64,000 nt of DNA from Rhodocollybia butyracea (GCA_015501585.1 JADNRY010000058.1:1-64000); one strand, 5' to 3'. Counted from the stretch's first letter, positions 52,079 through 64,000 are shown. Notes: generated by a model from the sequence alone, not told the origin. A program made the numbers and translations.

Positions 52079-54071
52079 TTACAGTAGTTTGGCAATTCTC
52101 AGTTCCTTCATACGCCTCGTGGCCGCTCGTGAATGATTATTCAACCCGCCATGGAAAGCCCAATAGGCATCACGCCACTTTGGATCCCTTGTTTCATCAG
52201 CCTCCAAGGTTAATGCGTACTGGCGTAAAATGGAAGCTCCGCCGGGCTTCAAGATAATCGGTTCGTCAGTAATGTTGTACAGCAGCGTTGAAAGGAGATC
52301 AATATTTGAAACAAGTCACGAACAATGACCCGAATCAAAAAGATATTGAGGGGAAGTGTTGTAAGAGGAAAAGGCAAACTACCCGACAAAGAAACGAGCC
52401 AGAATAACGAACTTGGGAAGGAACAACTCACGTGTTCGCTTAAGTAGGCTGTAACATCGACAATCCAACCATTCACCAATACAATGCATCGACCAGGCTG
52501 TTTTCTCACATAGAGCTTTACTTCTTCAACAGTCCATGTACATTTCTCATTGTCCTCTTCGTCATCTCTTGGTGGCACTCCATGTAAAGATTTATGATCC
52601 ATATAAGCTAAAGCCTCTTGGATGTCAATACCTCGAGCTCTACGAAGCCCAGTGACAAGCCCCATGCTATGCAGAAGAAAAATGACTATTTTGGAGGGAT
52701 CCCATGAGATTAACGAAGGTCCTGAACGATAATCATGGGGAAACGCATGCTTAAAGGTGACATCTTTAGATTTGAGGACGTTTCATAGGCCAATAGTCTT
52801 ACATGCTATCAGATCGATGATTGAGTGATTGTTGAATCAAAAGAAACGCATACACTTACAAAGTTATGGCTTCCTTCTCCGCTGGTTAGAACAGCCAAAA
52901 GCTGTGGACCGGATTTAATATTTACATATCATATTAAGCCTTTGGGTCCCTCGAGCTCACCAAATTTCCCCTAGATGTATCTTCATCCGAAAATGGCTGT
53001 AAACCGTTCCAGTGCGCCAATCTGACACAGCGAAATAAGCAGAACCTGACGAGTCACAGTGATAGTCCACTTACGAGTTGACAAAAAAGGTACAATGCCA
53101 CACTGCCAGCCTTGCAATTAATCCCGCCCACACAAATGCACCGATTGCGTCGCCCCATAAAGCCCCGATGAATGGAGGTAAGATAAATCCAAAGAACAAG
53201 GCCAACGGTACTGATTAAAAACACCGTTAATTGCAAAAAAAAAAAAAAAAAGGGTAAACAATGGCTCCATACTGTAATACCGGTGCTGGAAGCGGACAAC
53301 TACGGTAAAGTATGAAACTAAGTCAAGCATACATGAAAGAAGAATGGGAATTACCTGGATCACGATCTAAATCTTCCCTGTCTACAAGCTCCAATTTCTG
53401 GTAAACGGGTTTGGTGAATATCCAACCAACATGCGAGTACAGCAAACCGCGGGTTGCTGCATACCTATAGAATTTCCTTTTGTGAGTTTGATTGATTGAT
53501 TGAGTGGAAGTAACTGCTCACGGGTCATGTATTGGATCGTCTGTAAAACGCTGGGAAAAATGAGCTGGAATTAGAGTACAAAGGGAAACGAGAGACGGCT
53601 CCGTTCGTACATGATGAAGTCTGTGACGAAGACACCTGAAAGAACAACATATTCCTGGATTTCATTAAGAAGAATTCATTCTATGACCCACCACCACTAA
53701 TTCTATGTCAGATATGTAGAGAAGCGAGGGTCAATAGATTGTTTTACCTTGATAGAACCTTGGAAACCGACAGATCCAAACACTGCCAGTGTAACGCGTA
53801 CGCCAAAACTTGCCCGAAACGCGCGATGTGACCATAAACGGTGGTATCCAATGGTGATTCTAAGAACCTAAGTTCTAGCGCTTCAGTGATATTAAACTCA
53901 AGACAAGACTCACCCAAACTCAGCGAGCTGCCACATAACGTACGCCAAGATAAGAGTAGGCCGGGGGACAGCAGCTGGGGGAAACAGATATAGACCGATT
54001 GAAGCAGCGACATGCACAGAAAGAAAAAAAATAGCATTGCTCCACCATATCGGAGGACGAGGAGAGTTCAT
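52079..54071 (-). CDS. OLE1: Stearoyl-CoA delta-9 desaturase with C-terminal cytochrome b5
   Basis: ER membrane enzyme that inserts the cis-9 double bond in stearoyl- and palmitoyl-CoA. First exons on the minus strand: 53914-54071, 53748-53859, 53692-53696 and 53611-53635. The third is a 5-nt microexon (TGGTG) needed to make SIKWWCLRHRLHH in frame. His boxes are HRLWSH, HRLHHRFTDDPIHDP and SHNFHHAFP. Transmembrane helices flank them. The C-terminal cytochrome b5 domain has its heme His in YLSEHPGGASILRQYA and AFHGGLNNHSR. The stop is at 52079. An intron near 53235-53251 holds a run of about 17 A. Downstream exon limits are approximate. Confidence 0.92.
53235..53251. repeat. Poly-A run in desaturase intron
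   Basis: Homopolymer of about 17 A on the plus strand, inside or beside an intron of the desaturase gene. Length is likely to be unreliable. Confidence 0.8.
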
Positions 54072-54575
54072 AATGAAGGCGTGAAGTAAGAAAGTGCGAG
54101 TAAATTCTATTACTAGTATTAGTATTTTGTGACCCGATCAGCCGCCATTGACCGGGACCCCCAGTCCTTGGATTCTGGAAGCAGTGCGTAGAGAAATTAC
54201 GGCTACAAAGAATACGGGTTCAAACGCCAAAAAATCACTAGGATTCCTAGACAACGTCTGGTCCGTGCGACTTGAAGCCAAAAATTGACACGATAGGCGC
54301 TCGTCCGCCAATTCGGGCCAACAGTCATGACAATGCAGCGTCCCTCGTCCTTCTACACGACTTTTTACAAGTGTGAATGGCGTTACAGAATGACTTCATG
54401 ATGGCCTCTCTGAGGGACTCATGTCTACACATATGTATACGATAGGCGGTTCGCTTCGGCGAAAAGCTGTTGCCAAAGGGGCATTACCGATTATTGTATC
54501 GTACCCGGCCTTGAAGTTCAACGTGATAACAAGTGAATAAAATTGAGTTGACGTTGCCCGCCTTTGAGCCGCTCA
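54072..54575. other. Upstream region of the desaturase gene
   Basis: No gene seen. Presumed promoter of the desaturase. Confidence 0.45.
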
Positions 54576-54679
54576 GAAGGAAGGAAGGAAGGAAGGAAGG
54601 AAGGAAGAAGGAAGGAAGAAGAAGGAAGGAAGGAAGGAAGAAGAAGGAAGGAAGGAAGAAGGAAGGAAGGAAGAAGGAA
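54576..54679. repeat. (GGAA)n / (GAA) microsatellite
   Basis: About 100 bp of GGAAGGAA units with scattered GAA interruptions. A simple repeat lying between the desaturase and the ECM11-domain gene. Confidence 0.97.
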
Positions 54680-55118
54680 TGTAGCGAGTTCCCAGACTAA
54701 CAGAAGGTCTTTAAAAGAGTTGACCAAGGTTTCTTCAATAAGAGATAAGCCAACGGAAGGAGCATTCTGGTAACCTGTACGTGAAGTATGTTCCGAACCA
54801 GCTGATAGAGAGGGCATCGGACAGATGGATTCACCAAGCATTCAGCGAGACCAGAACTCATCACGGCATTCGGACGAGAAAGTCCATGGCTTGATGGACT
54901 GTTTCATCAGCGTTGTCACAGAGGGAGATCTACAACGAAAAAATCACAATTCTGAGAATTCATGCATTGACAGGCAGGTAGCCCAGTACAATGACTTGGA
55001 TCAATCATACAACATCAAACGAATTCGAATACAAACTGATACCAAAGAACAGAGTTTTATCCATGCAAAGAACCCACACACAATTCGTAACCAGATAGCC
55101 CCAAAACTCGTATACGTA
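54680..55118. other. 3' flank of the ECM11-domain gene
   Basis: No gene called. A 137-codon plus-strand frame (54825-55238) overlaps the last ECM11 exon in antisense and is treated as chance. Confidence 0.5.
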
Positions 55119-56770
55119 TCAAGCGAGTATGCTCCCACTCTGGGCAACCAGCTTAGCCTTGACGCTTTCCAAAACCTTGGCACGGTCAAGCAGAACCGAG
55201 TTGTGAGCATCGACTTTCTCGTCGAAAGAAGTGAATAACTTGAGTTTAGTTCTATACAACAGGCGCAAGTCAACCATTGGAGACGAAAGGGTGGAAGATT
55301 TTCGAGAAAAACTAACGCCGCGACGACGGCGAAATGGTAGGGAAATGGTAGACGTACGACATGTGTGTTTTGACCTACAAAAAAAAAATTACGATAAGGA
55401 AAGAAACGTGACAGTATAATTTACGCACGAAATCCAAGATCTTCATATACTTGGCCATGATTTCTATAGCACGGAGAAGAATTCGATAGGGTACAAGTGC
55501 TAAAGGGAGAGGACTTTACCGTCGGCTCCATGCATCCATTCTTCCATCGAGCAATCCCTCCATTTCGCCGTGAGATGTTCGTACTTGTCCGTATGGTCCT
55601 CGATATATGCGTCTGCATGACATCCCAAGAGCTTATCCAATGCGTCACCACCTCTTCCACCGTCAACACTGACATTGCTACCATGACTGAGAGTCGGAGG
55701 GCCCATGCCATTGTTACCATCGAGGCCAGAGTCCTGAAGCAAGTGCTGGCGCTGATCGACGGGATTAGCACGATATCCCAAGGGACTTTCAGTAAGCTTT
55801 TGGTATTCTCCGTGAGGTCCATAGCGCGATTGATGTGAGACGGAGCGACCGATGGGGCTGGAAAGTTGCTGAGGCGAATAGGACGGACCAGGAAGACGTT
55901 CGATCTGGAAAGTTGACTGTGAGATCCATGGTGTTGAAACCACACAAAAGAGGATATATATACATCGTCTTCCATATACTCCGATTCCATACTCATCTGC
56001 ATTGATGCGTTACCCTTGTACCTCTTCGCCGGTCCTGAATCCATGTGGTTGCCATACATCATTTCCGCGTCGGGGGTATGGTCTTCAGCATCCAAGTCAG
56101 CTCGACTGCGTTTTTTGCTAGCACGATCACGCTGTACGTGTTTAGGCAAAAGGCCAGGCAAGGACGGAAGGATGTTTCTCTCGTGCTGCGGGACGCGTTG
56201 GGGAGGAGCGTTGCCGAATTTGTACTGATGAGAGGGATGAGAATCTTCATCGTCAGCAATAGGCATATGCGCCTCAGGAACGACGTGCAAATTCGTGACT
56301 GATGATGCAGGAAGTGAAGGGGTCTTGAAGGTCGAGGAAAGCAATTCGGACGTGGAGACTGCGTTAACAGGTTTGGGAGAAAGAACAGATGATGGACCAA
56401 CTTGGTCGCGTCGGATAGAGCGCGTTTTCGCTAGAGACGACAAGCTGGAAGTTTCGTTCGCCTTTTCATTGGATTTTCGTCCAGACAAATTCAGACTGCT
56501 CTGTGATCCTGGACCCTTTTTGAACAGGCCATTTAAATTCAGAGGTTTGTGAATTTCATCTGCGGAAGAGCTATGATCGGATGAGGATGGGCCTTTAGAT
56601 GAGGAACGCTGAAGCGAAGGCGATTTCAATATGTCTCCGTGCAACGGGTTCTTGGGATCTGGAGTGAAATGCGTATCTTTAACGGCGGAAGAACCAGATT
56701 CGTCTTTTGTATGAGCGGCACGCGAAGCAGGCCGAGAATTACTCGGAATAAAAGGTGTCCTGGCACTCAT
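55119..56770 (-). CDS. ECM11: ECM11-domain protein
   Basis: Minus-strand exons 55964-56770, 55520-55904, 55429-55463, 55358-55374, 55119-55251 sum to 1377 nt, 458 residues. The long N-terminal part is disordered and Ser/Pro-rich (MSARTPFIPSNSRPASRAAH) with basic clusters (ASKKRSRADLD, PAKRYKG). The C-terminal helical ECM11 domain is clear once spliced: CSMEEWMHGADEIMAKYMKI, LDFVKTHMSTKLKLFTSFDE and KVDAHNSVLLDRAKVLES, then VKAKLVAQSGSILA. Exon 4 is a 17-nt microexon. In yeast, Ecm11 is part of the synaptonemal complex central element; other fungi have the domain in larger proteins, so the meiotic role is inferred. The domain assignment is good, one-to-one orthology less so. Confidence 0.8.
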
Positions 56771-57066
56771 TGTCGGTAATCTGCGATGGTCGTAGGAAAC
56801 CAGACGGTGTCGGTCAAAGCGCAGGTTATCGTACTGTGCACGTGTATACTTACGCGAGCTTTAGATCTAGACGTCGTGATAAGTAATAGGGGTGCAGCAC
56901 ACAAGACCAGAAAACAGAGAGCGTCGAGATATATTTCACAGAAAACATCAAGGAACGTGAATTTATGCAAATAAGTATTAGTAAACGTCCACCGAAAAAT
57001 GTCCGAGTAAGTTCGCTATGAAAACACCTGTTAATCCCGGACACAGCCAGCATAGACATACTTACT

Positions 57067-57597
57067 TCAACGCGCAGCTCCAGTGACTTTCTTAGCCTTC
57101 TTGGTCCTCTTTCCCAGTTTCTTCTTTCCAGTTTTTCTCTTTCTAGCTTTCGAAGCGATTGTAGGAGTTGGTTTCGGGGTAGGAGTTGGGGTCCCTGTCG
57201 GCCCAGCACCTCGTATTCTGAGCCTCCCGTCCTTCAGAGTTTCAGTAATGATAGGGCTAGCAGCTGGTCTAAACTTGTGTTCTGCTGAATACCTGTGATT
57301 CATACAATTCTAGTGACAATTACTGTCGCCAAAAAGTAGCCTATGTACATACCGATTCGCATACACAATCTCAGGTTTCTTGCTCCGCAATATTCGGGCT
57401 CGTCCAAGTACAAAGGCGAACCAGAACAGAAAACCAATGAATAAAAGCAAAAGCACTCGTTTGAGAGGAGACGGTGTTGGCTGACGAAAACGAGTATCCT
57501 CTTCGGTTTCCTCTTCATTGTCCTGCTCCTTCTCTTCTTTTCCTTCTTTCTGAGGTTCTACATTTTCAAGAAGCCCGTTACGCTCGACTTGGGCCAT
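57067..57597 (-). CDS. Single-pass membrane protein with basic tail
   Basis: Exons 57353-57597 and 57067-57292 give 156 residues. An acidic N-terminus (EEKEQDNEEETEED) precedes one transmembrane helix (VLLLLFIGFLFWFAFVLG), then a region YANRYSAEHKFRPAASP, RLRIRGAGP, a Thr/Pro repeat and a strongly basic end (ASKARKRKTGKKKLGKRTKK). With the acidic N-terminus and basic C-terminus, an ER or nuclear-envelope protein is plausible. I do not recognise the family. The intron is canonical and the sum is in frame. Confidence 0.65.
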
Positions 57598-57728
57598 TTT
57601 CTACTCGGTCAACTGAGTTGTGAAAGAAAGAAAGGAGAGAAAAGAATAGAAGGCGCTAATTGAGCGCTAGATGAATTACACAGAATGGTATGACGTCAAC
57701 CACCCTCTACTATCAGTACCACCATCTA

Positions 57729-58071
57729 ATGTCTTCTTCAGGAGCAACCGCACAGGTTTTGTTCTCTACACCAGTCTAGTATCCTCGACACTAATCCATA
57801 CTCTAGGACACCAACTGGAAAGCCAGAGAGCAGAGCGAAGAGGCTCGGTTCATTCACGAGAAAGTCAGTAATATCATTCCACTTCTCGCTTCATTACATA
57901 TCACCATTATCACAGGAGCAAGCTCAACTTGAAGCTATTCGTGAACAGCTCAAAAAGGATGAAGACTCTAAGTCCACTGGTAACCAGGGCCCGGAGAGAG
58001 ATTTCGAAGGAGGTTTTGGTGGGCAAGAAGATTTAGAAGATAGATATGCTACCACTAGTGGAGAGCATTGA
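57729..58071 (+). CDS. Small ATPase inhibitor (IF1)-like protein
   Basis: Three exons, 57729-57755, 57807-57863 and 57916-58071, give 79 residues: MSSSGATAQDTNWKAREQ, then a continuous charged helix SEEARFIHEKEQAQLEAIRE and a Gly/acidic tail. The helix follows the IF1 pattern (basic-E, then E-E-x-x-(aromatic), then E-K/Q-x-x-L-x-x-L/I), which binds and inhibits F1-ATPase at low pH. There is no obvious presequence and the tail is unusual, so the family call is tentative. It is too short for simple open-frame calling. Confidence 0.5.
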
Positions 58072-58593
58072 TCCTCTACTAAATTTGATTCCCGACATCT
58101 TTCCAAATTGTTGTATAAAGAAAGACCTTCTATAGTCAAATTTTTACACTTCTTAGTAGCTTCGCGAATAGCAGCCACTCAAAAACAAAGGCCACTGACA
58201 CCCAATATGCTATGCTGTAAAGCTAACCTTAAGAAGGATAATATAGTACTCGTAGATATAGATATAACATCGCGATGTGAAAGAAAGGAGGCATTAAAGC
58301 GAAGTTCCTGACTTGTTAAAGAACACAGGGAAAAAGTGTAACGACAGACGGGGAAGAGAAAAAATAAGTAAATCCAAGTTCAGACTGATTCAGTAAAGTT
58401 CTTGTGACGACAAAAGATAGTCCGTACGTCCATTCATGCAGCAGGGAAAACAATGTGAGGGAGATGAGATACTAAAAGGGAGTGTACGATGACCCAAATA
58501 TTAGTGACAAAAGGAGGTGAGTGTGTTGGAGACAGAAAATCGTACACTCAATTATACAACAAAAAAAATATACTCGAAAATGCACTTGGAAAT
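58072..58593. other. Intergenic stretch between convergent genes
   Basis: Between the small IF1-like gene and the GH5 glucanase 3' end. AT-rich, nothing supported. Confidence 0.5.
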
Positions 58594-61405
58594 CTACGGT
58601 GTTGGCAGTGCTGTAATCCTTGGCTCTACGTACTCTAACGCTGGCTCACGCTTTTTCGAAGCGCCAGCTGAGCATAGCGGTGAGGGCGGGGCAACAGTAG
58701 TTCCAATCCAAGGATCCAAATAACTACAGGTTGCAATGTTCACCATCAGCCCAGCGTTATCGGCGGCGTTTTCCCACCCACTGCCAACACTGGGCGTTGT
58801 AGTAACTTTTGCTCCAGACTGGGTAAATGTCGGTGTGGCAAGAGTAGGGATAGCTCCAGTAGGAGTGTAGACTGGAACTTGAGCAGCCTTGCCACCGAAC
58901 GTGATGGTCGCTGGAGGCCAGGGGTATTGTGCAGTGACTGAAGCGGCGAGCGTGGCAGAGGGGTTAGTCCCAAGCTGGTTTGTCGCCAGAGGTGGGGACC
59001 ATGGAGCAGAGTTTCCACAAACGCCAGCGGCGGCACGAGGATCGGTAGGCATCCATCCATTCTCGAGACCGAGTTGGTAAGACCACGCGGGGGATTCGAC
59101 TACACCGGTCACAGACGAATTTCCGATTTTCCATGTCCAGAAAAACCAGTTCTTTGGATTACCAGTTGAGTAACGAGGATTATGATCAAAATAACGTGCA
59201 TGCTTACTTGGAGTGCATCCATACTTGCCAACGCAAACTGCTGGATTGCGGCCTTGGTGGACTGATCATATGCCTGCCAGTTCGTCCAGGGCGTGCATGA
59301 TCCAACAGATTGGAACGATGGGTCGGCGACATAAGTTCCTTCATAACGAATACCTTGGCCTACTCCATTGACCCAGAGCCCACAGTCTGTCACCGCGTTA
59401 CTGAATTCGCCGGCTTGGGTTAATCCAAAGGTGGTCATGGAAGCGTTGAAATTGGAGCCCCATACACTGCAAGGCGTTGTGGCGTATGTGTTTATGGGAG
59501 ATGGAGACTGAGTGTTAAAGCAAAGATAAGGGTGATCGTCCAAGGAGATACGGTCAGCATTAGGAAGGAATCCACCCCATTGCTCAAGACTCAAGAAACC
59601 ATCGTGGTAGGAAATGATGGGACCATTGCCCGCACCGATACCACCAGCTTTGCGAACAATCTCATAGGCTTGCAGATAACTAAAAAATTCCTGTTAGCTA
59701 GTTCTAAAGAAGAAAGACGGGGAGCTCACAAGGCCTGGATCTGACTCTCTCCAATCTGAGTTAACTGAGGTTCATTCGTGATACCAAACATTGTCACAAC
59801 ACTGCTATATTCGGGTTGAGAGATGAACTCCGCAATGATACGGATGTGGTCCAAAGCACGTTGAGCATTAGCCAATCCCATAGGACCCATAAGCACATTG
59901 ATAGAGCCAAGCTTTCCGGAGTGATTCCAGCCGTTCTGAGATCCGGGAAGGGCATGGTAGTCGAGATTGATGCGAAGACCGTATTTTCTCGCCCACTGAA
60001 TGGCCTTGAGAAAGTATCTATATATGATAATGAGTTGTGTGATTGATTTAAAAGATAGGCAAACGTACGTCCAAGCAGTTTTGGCAAGGAAAGGCTCGTT
60101 TCCTCGGGTTTCGATAGCCCAAAAGGGTAGAGGGATGCGAACATAGTTAAGCCCAGCTCCAGCAATTTGCGCAAAATCTTGTTCGGTCTAAACACATCAT
60201 TAGCAAATTCAGACAAAAATAGACCCGATACTCACAATGAAAGTACTATAATGAGTCTCAAGTTGTTGTAGACCTCCGTGCGCTGCGTCTGCGGCCATAT
60301 TAACTGAAAGTGTCCATTCGTCAATAGCTGGTGTTGTGTTATTGACATAGGGTTCATAGAGGGCAGGAGCACTGATGAACCAGGGTCAGTGTGCCAACAA
60401 ATTTCGCAAAAGGGATTATAACTTGCATAAACTGTAAGACCATTGATTAGTATGTATATATGATCAATCCGCAACTGAGAACTTACAGGCTCAGTCGTCA
60501 ACCAGCCACCTAAGTTTACTCTAAGGAACCACCATCCGTCAGTAGGTTGGCCAGGTTTCCAGGTAATCGACAACCTACCCACGGATCTTATCAACACCAT
60601 AGTTAAATGTCTCATTCAAGGCGGGTGACCACGACTGTGGCCTGGCCCCGTTGTTGAATGGGTCGTTCACATCCCAATACCACGTTCCACCGAAAGAATT
60701 TGAATAGGTGAAAGTCATGCCATCCTCCTTCGTGACTGTGCTGCCATCTCCTCCAGTTACTGCCAGTTTGCTCTGTGAAGGGCCTGAACCGGAAGACGTA
60801 GAGCCTGAATTGGATGAGCCGTCCGAGGAAGCAGTATCCGAAGCGGTTGAGGCATTGTGGTGAGACTTTACACCAAAGTACACTCCAACAGCGATAATGA
60901 TAACAAGAATGGCGGCAGAAACAGCTCCGGCGATGAGAAGCACTTTTCGCTTGGATTTTGGTGAGGCATACATGGCGCGCTTCTCCTCCATATATCCAGA
61001 CCTTGCATTCCCGCCAGATTGACCCAAGGGCGACATTGACATGCCTCTGTTCCCTGAAAGGTCCTGAGGATCATCGTGATATGGAGTCGAAAGAGAGGTT
61101 GGTGCGTGTGTTGGATCGTTTAGTGCATAAAGGGATGAGCTATACTCTGAATTTCGCTCTTGGTTGGTGTGAAGCGATGAAGCATATGAATCTCTAGCGC
61201 TAGGGCCTCCTTCGCTGTACAAAGCAGCGCCCATAAACCTGGGTCTTGCGGAGCCAAGGTCGTCCCCGGGCTCAGACTGTTGAACGCCTCGCTGAGAGCT
61301 GAAAGGATCATCGTGAATAGGCGCATTGTAGAGCGAATCAGAGGGTAGCTGGTCATGAGTCAAGGGCAATGGGTCGTAATCGCGACCACCATTGGAGTGG
61401 GACAT
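58594..61405 (-). CDS. Membrane-anchored GH5 exo-1,3-beta-glucanase
   Basis: Type II membrane glucanase (GH5 subfamily 9 style) acting on cell-wall beta-1,3-glucan. Exon 1 (60579-61405) encodes a long cytoplasmic Ser/Pro/Asp-rich tail (MSHSNGGRDYDPLPLTHDQL), one transmembrane helix (VLLIAGAVSAAILVIIIAVG) and a Ser/Gly stalk, then TWYWDVNDPFNNGARPQSWS. Later exons give VNLGGWLTTEP, GLNYVRIPLPFWAIE, LDYHALPGSQNGWNHSG, the acid/base Glu in MFGITNEPQ, YHDGFLSLEQWGGF, SLDDHPYLCF, the nucleophile Glu in LTQAGEFSNAVTDCGLWVNG, and WFFWTWKIG. The C-terminus is Pro/Thr-rich. Fungal homologues act in wall remodelling. I prefer the ATG at 61405 because the frame upstream has no in-phase ATG. Confidence 0.93.
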
Positions 61406-62515
61406 GGCCGAGCTGGGAAAAGAGGAGCAAGTTGAACATGAGGACAAGCTTTAGGCATTAATTCGTGAAACAAAAGACATACAGATTAGATGGCTGTTAA
61501 TGAGCGAAAAACGAGAGGTTCTCGCAGTCAGGATGAGGGGAAAAAAGACGAAGGAGCCACTTCCGTTTTAGTCACGGTTGACACCAATATGAATTTTGGA
61601 ATCTTCCCGCTTTTGTCTCTGAGGGTCTCACTATTTCTGAATCTGCCGTCTAAATATACAAATTTTACCAAATCCCGACGGAATTTTCGGAATATATTTT
61701 GGTAGAAAAACTGATCTCAACACGTACATCGGCCTCAAACTGGCCCCAAGTAGACTGGCCAACATGTAAACCTCTCTTTCCCCGCACACGATCCTTTTGG
61801 ACTAACAACCACAGTCCTAGTTTAGTCCATATATGCTATCTGATCGTCCATATGATAGAACAGGCTGCTACCTGCAGGTATATTTATCCCTTTGAAACTG
61901 ACGTCGACGATGTTTTTATCCCTGCGGTTTTCCGCACTCCCCAGTCCAACCTAGTCCAACTCGCTCAAGTGCCGCATTTCACAGAATGAGGGGCCCCTTC
62001 TGCCCCTGTGTACAACGAGTACTCCGCTAGCAATGCAATGCTTAGCATAGCCTCACCTGTCTCAAGTCCGACAGGGATGACCCTATTCGGACGATCACCT
62101 TTGGGGCCGTGCACGCTCTAACGTCCATCTACCAGCATGCCAACGCGATGTCACCAATACCCTGCTCCCATCCGTCAAGTGCGTACAGCGAGACAGGAAA
62201 GCCGTCCAACAAGAATCGGCCATTGGTGGAATGCCTGCCACTCTATCGCGCCTAAAATCACTAGCATGTAGTAAATACTCCGGTCATTGGACCAAGTTCC
62301 GAGATCATGTTCAATGTCTATTACGCACAAGACAGATACTCGAAAGTAGAGGAATAATTACACGAGAATCACTAGAATCTAGATAATACAATTAAACCAG
62401 ATAGATAAAGCAAAAAATCCACTCCAGTACCTTCGACTCGGCCTTCATCTAGAAGTTTTCTGTTGGTAATGGAAAAGAAACGATGAGCACCGAAAAAGTA
62501 AAAACAAGTTAGTGA
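61406..62515. other. Intergenic stretch between GH5 and NOX genes
   Basis: About 1.1 kb, upstream of the glucanase and downstream of the oxidase. Small plus frames (61490-61705, 61699-61989) match nothing. No gene called. Confidence 0.45.
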
Positions 62516-64000
62516 TTACGAACCCTTGCCGAAGAAGAAACGAGTTCCATTGGGGTCAGAGTACTTGTTCGAAGATATATGGAGTGCAGTGGACAGTGCC
62601 TTGGGTCCACAGAAGAACTAAAGTATTCGTTAGGTACACTACCACCAAGCGGCTGCATAAAGACACATACCACACCGACGTCCGTATCCGGGTGCTTCGA
62701 CGCAATGCTAGAAAATACCTTGTCCCAATTAGGTCGTCCAAAGTGGGTAGGCGCCCTCAGAGAAGTAATAGCGTCCTTCTCCGCACCAACGTCCTGCACG
62801 ATAATGTTGTTCATGTCATCATCCTTGATCTTGGCAGTAAGGTAAATATTGATCTCGATACGGTTTTGGACATCCTGTTCTTCAATGGCGTGAAGTAAAG
62901 AGTGGAACCATTCCGCTGTTCCAAAGTCACGAATAACCCATGTAAAGTAAACCTGGAAGGAGGTAAGGGTATGGTACGACATTATTATACAAGTCATCCA
63001 CCTTGGATAAGCGAGTGGGCTTCCCATGGTTAAAGTTGTTCATGCGGTACCAAATGGATTTGAGGATAGAAGCAAACGGAGTAACACCAATACCAGCACC
63101 AACGAGGAGAACGGTTTCAAAATTCAAAAAGTCCTCACTGGCACTACCGAATGGGCCGTCAACCATGACTCGGGGAAGAGTGACATTTAGTGGGGGGTTA
63201 GCATCAGTACCGATGACCTTTCCACCGGACTCAGCTGTGAAAATGTTCAAGTTAAAACACAGAAGACAGAGCACAGATAATACATACTTTTCTCTTTCGA
63301 CTTGAAATCACAGCCGACAGCCTTCGACAGGGCGGTCGTGAAGTCTCCAACAACTCTGCATTTACAACGTCAATATCAGATTCGGAGCCAAGGCGTTGGA
63401 AAGCTCACCGAATGTGGACTGAGATGTAGTCCTCCTCAGGAGCACTATTAGCAGAGATCGGAATTTTTATATCGGGACAAGCAAATATGCGAGACATACC
63501 TTGTGAGGGTGAACGGGTGCCACTGGAAGTACGAAATTTCAGGACAGTTGATAAAGATATATTGCCCGGCCCTGGTGGTGGTCTTTTCCTTCTTGATCTG
63601 CAATTCCATAACATTTGACGGGTGCTGGATGACTTTGGAAATGTAGGTACGATGGCGAGAGCGAACTTCACGAAGGATACGCTCAAAGACCCAAATGAGA
63701 CCGCCAACGATCCAATAACGCTATAAGATATAATGAGTCTCTGGACAAAGCCTCTGAGACGTCAAGCTTACCCAGAAAACACCGATAGTGAGGTAAGAAC
63801 AGTAGGGAGGTCTGTCGGGTTGGAACATGCCTTGGAAATGATTAGAGAGCAGAAACTAGGCAGATTTACAAACAAAACATACAGAACATTCCATGCAACT
63901 GCCAGTTTATGAAGAATACAATGAAAAGATGGTGGGTGTACCAGAACCTTTCAAAGTTTTTTCTTCTTTTCTCCTCACGAGCGTACCAGACCATAGTTCC
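62516..64000 (-). CDS. noxA: NADPH oxidase catalytic subunit (NoxA/gp91phox-like), 5' part missing
   Basis: Superoxide-producing NADPH oxidase: heme-bearing membrane helices then FAD/NADPH domain. The N-terminal part runs off the right edge; the last part seen there is [20 protein letters not shown] (end of a helix bundle with a heme His pair). Then [20 protein letters not shown], the FAD block QWHPFTLTS (62-64 kb region), [29 protein letters not shown] (NADPH pyrophosphate loop), YFTWVIRD and the C-terminal [12 protein letters not shown], ending [12 protein letters not shown]. In fungi it controls hyphal differentiation, fruiting and tissue interaction, with NoxR and Rac. It has multiple introns, not all mapped. 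Confidence 0.93.

Noticed and set aside
54825..55238. 137-codon plus-strand open frame
   Set aside because: It overlaps the last ECM11 exon in antisense and its product resembles nothing.

Overview
This window comes from a filamentous basidiomycete nuclear genome, most likely an agaricomycete. The evidence is many introns of about 48-60 bp, a stearoyl-CoA desaturase fused to cytochrome b5, GH55 and GH5_9 beta-1,3-glucanases, etherase-like glutathione transferases, and an MLKL-type helical-bundle protein of the basidiomycete kind. I rebuilt most genes exon by exon from splice signals and protein family patterns. For many of them the exon lengths sum to a multiple of three, which supports the models.

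Left part (1-13 kb): a block with several mitochondrial genes. It holds an AIM25-type phospholipid scramblase (cut by the left edge) divergent from mitochondrial initiation factor 2, a CHORD-CS protein (Hsp90 co-factor family), a mitochondrial carrier-like protein divergent from an ALKBH7-type dioxygenase, a 56-residue spliced gene, and the TOR subunit LST8. The centre-left (13-28 kb) holds glutamate synthase GLT1, a kinase-fold protein, a C2H2 zinc-finger factor after a long intergenic stretch, and the cohesin acetyltransferase ECO1.

Middle (28-47 kb): an unrecognised conserved-looking gene, a small membrane protein divergent from cofactor-independent phosphoglycerate mutase, a U2 snRNA gene with its own TATA box, an MLKL-like helical-bundle protein ending in an Asn/Gly/Ser-rich tail, two tandem GH55 beta-1,3-glucanases, and a ubiquitin look-alike without the terminal Gly-Gly. 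The right part (47-64 kb) holds MDM35, two etherase-type GSTs (one with introns, one without), the delta-9 desaturase, an ECM11-domain protein, a single-pass membrane protein, an IF1-like small gene, a membrane-anchored GH5 exo-1,3-glucanase, and an NADPH oxidase cut by the right edge.

Two themes run across the window. First, at least five introns have GC-AG rather than GT-AG ends, more than expected. Second, four otherwise conserved genes (CHORD, LST8, GLT1, second GH55) each carry one single-base frameshift, mostly in homopolymers, which points to assembly errors rather than four dead genes. The best candidate for a less-described system is the MLKL-like protein with its possible amyloid-type tail.
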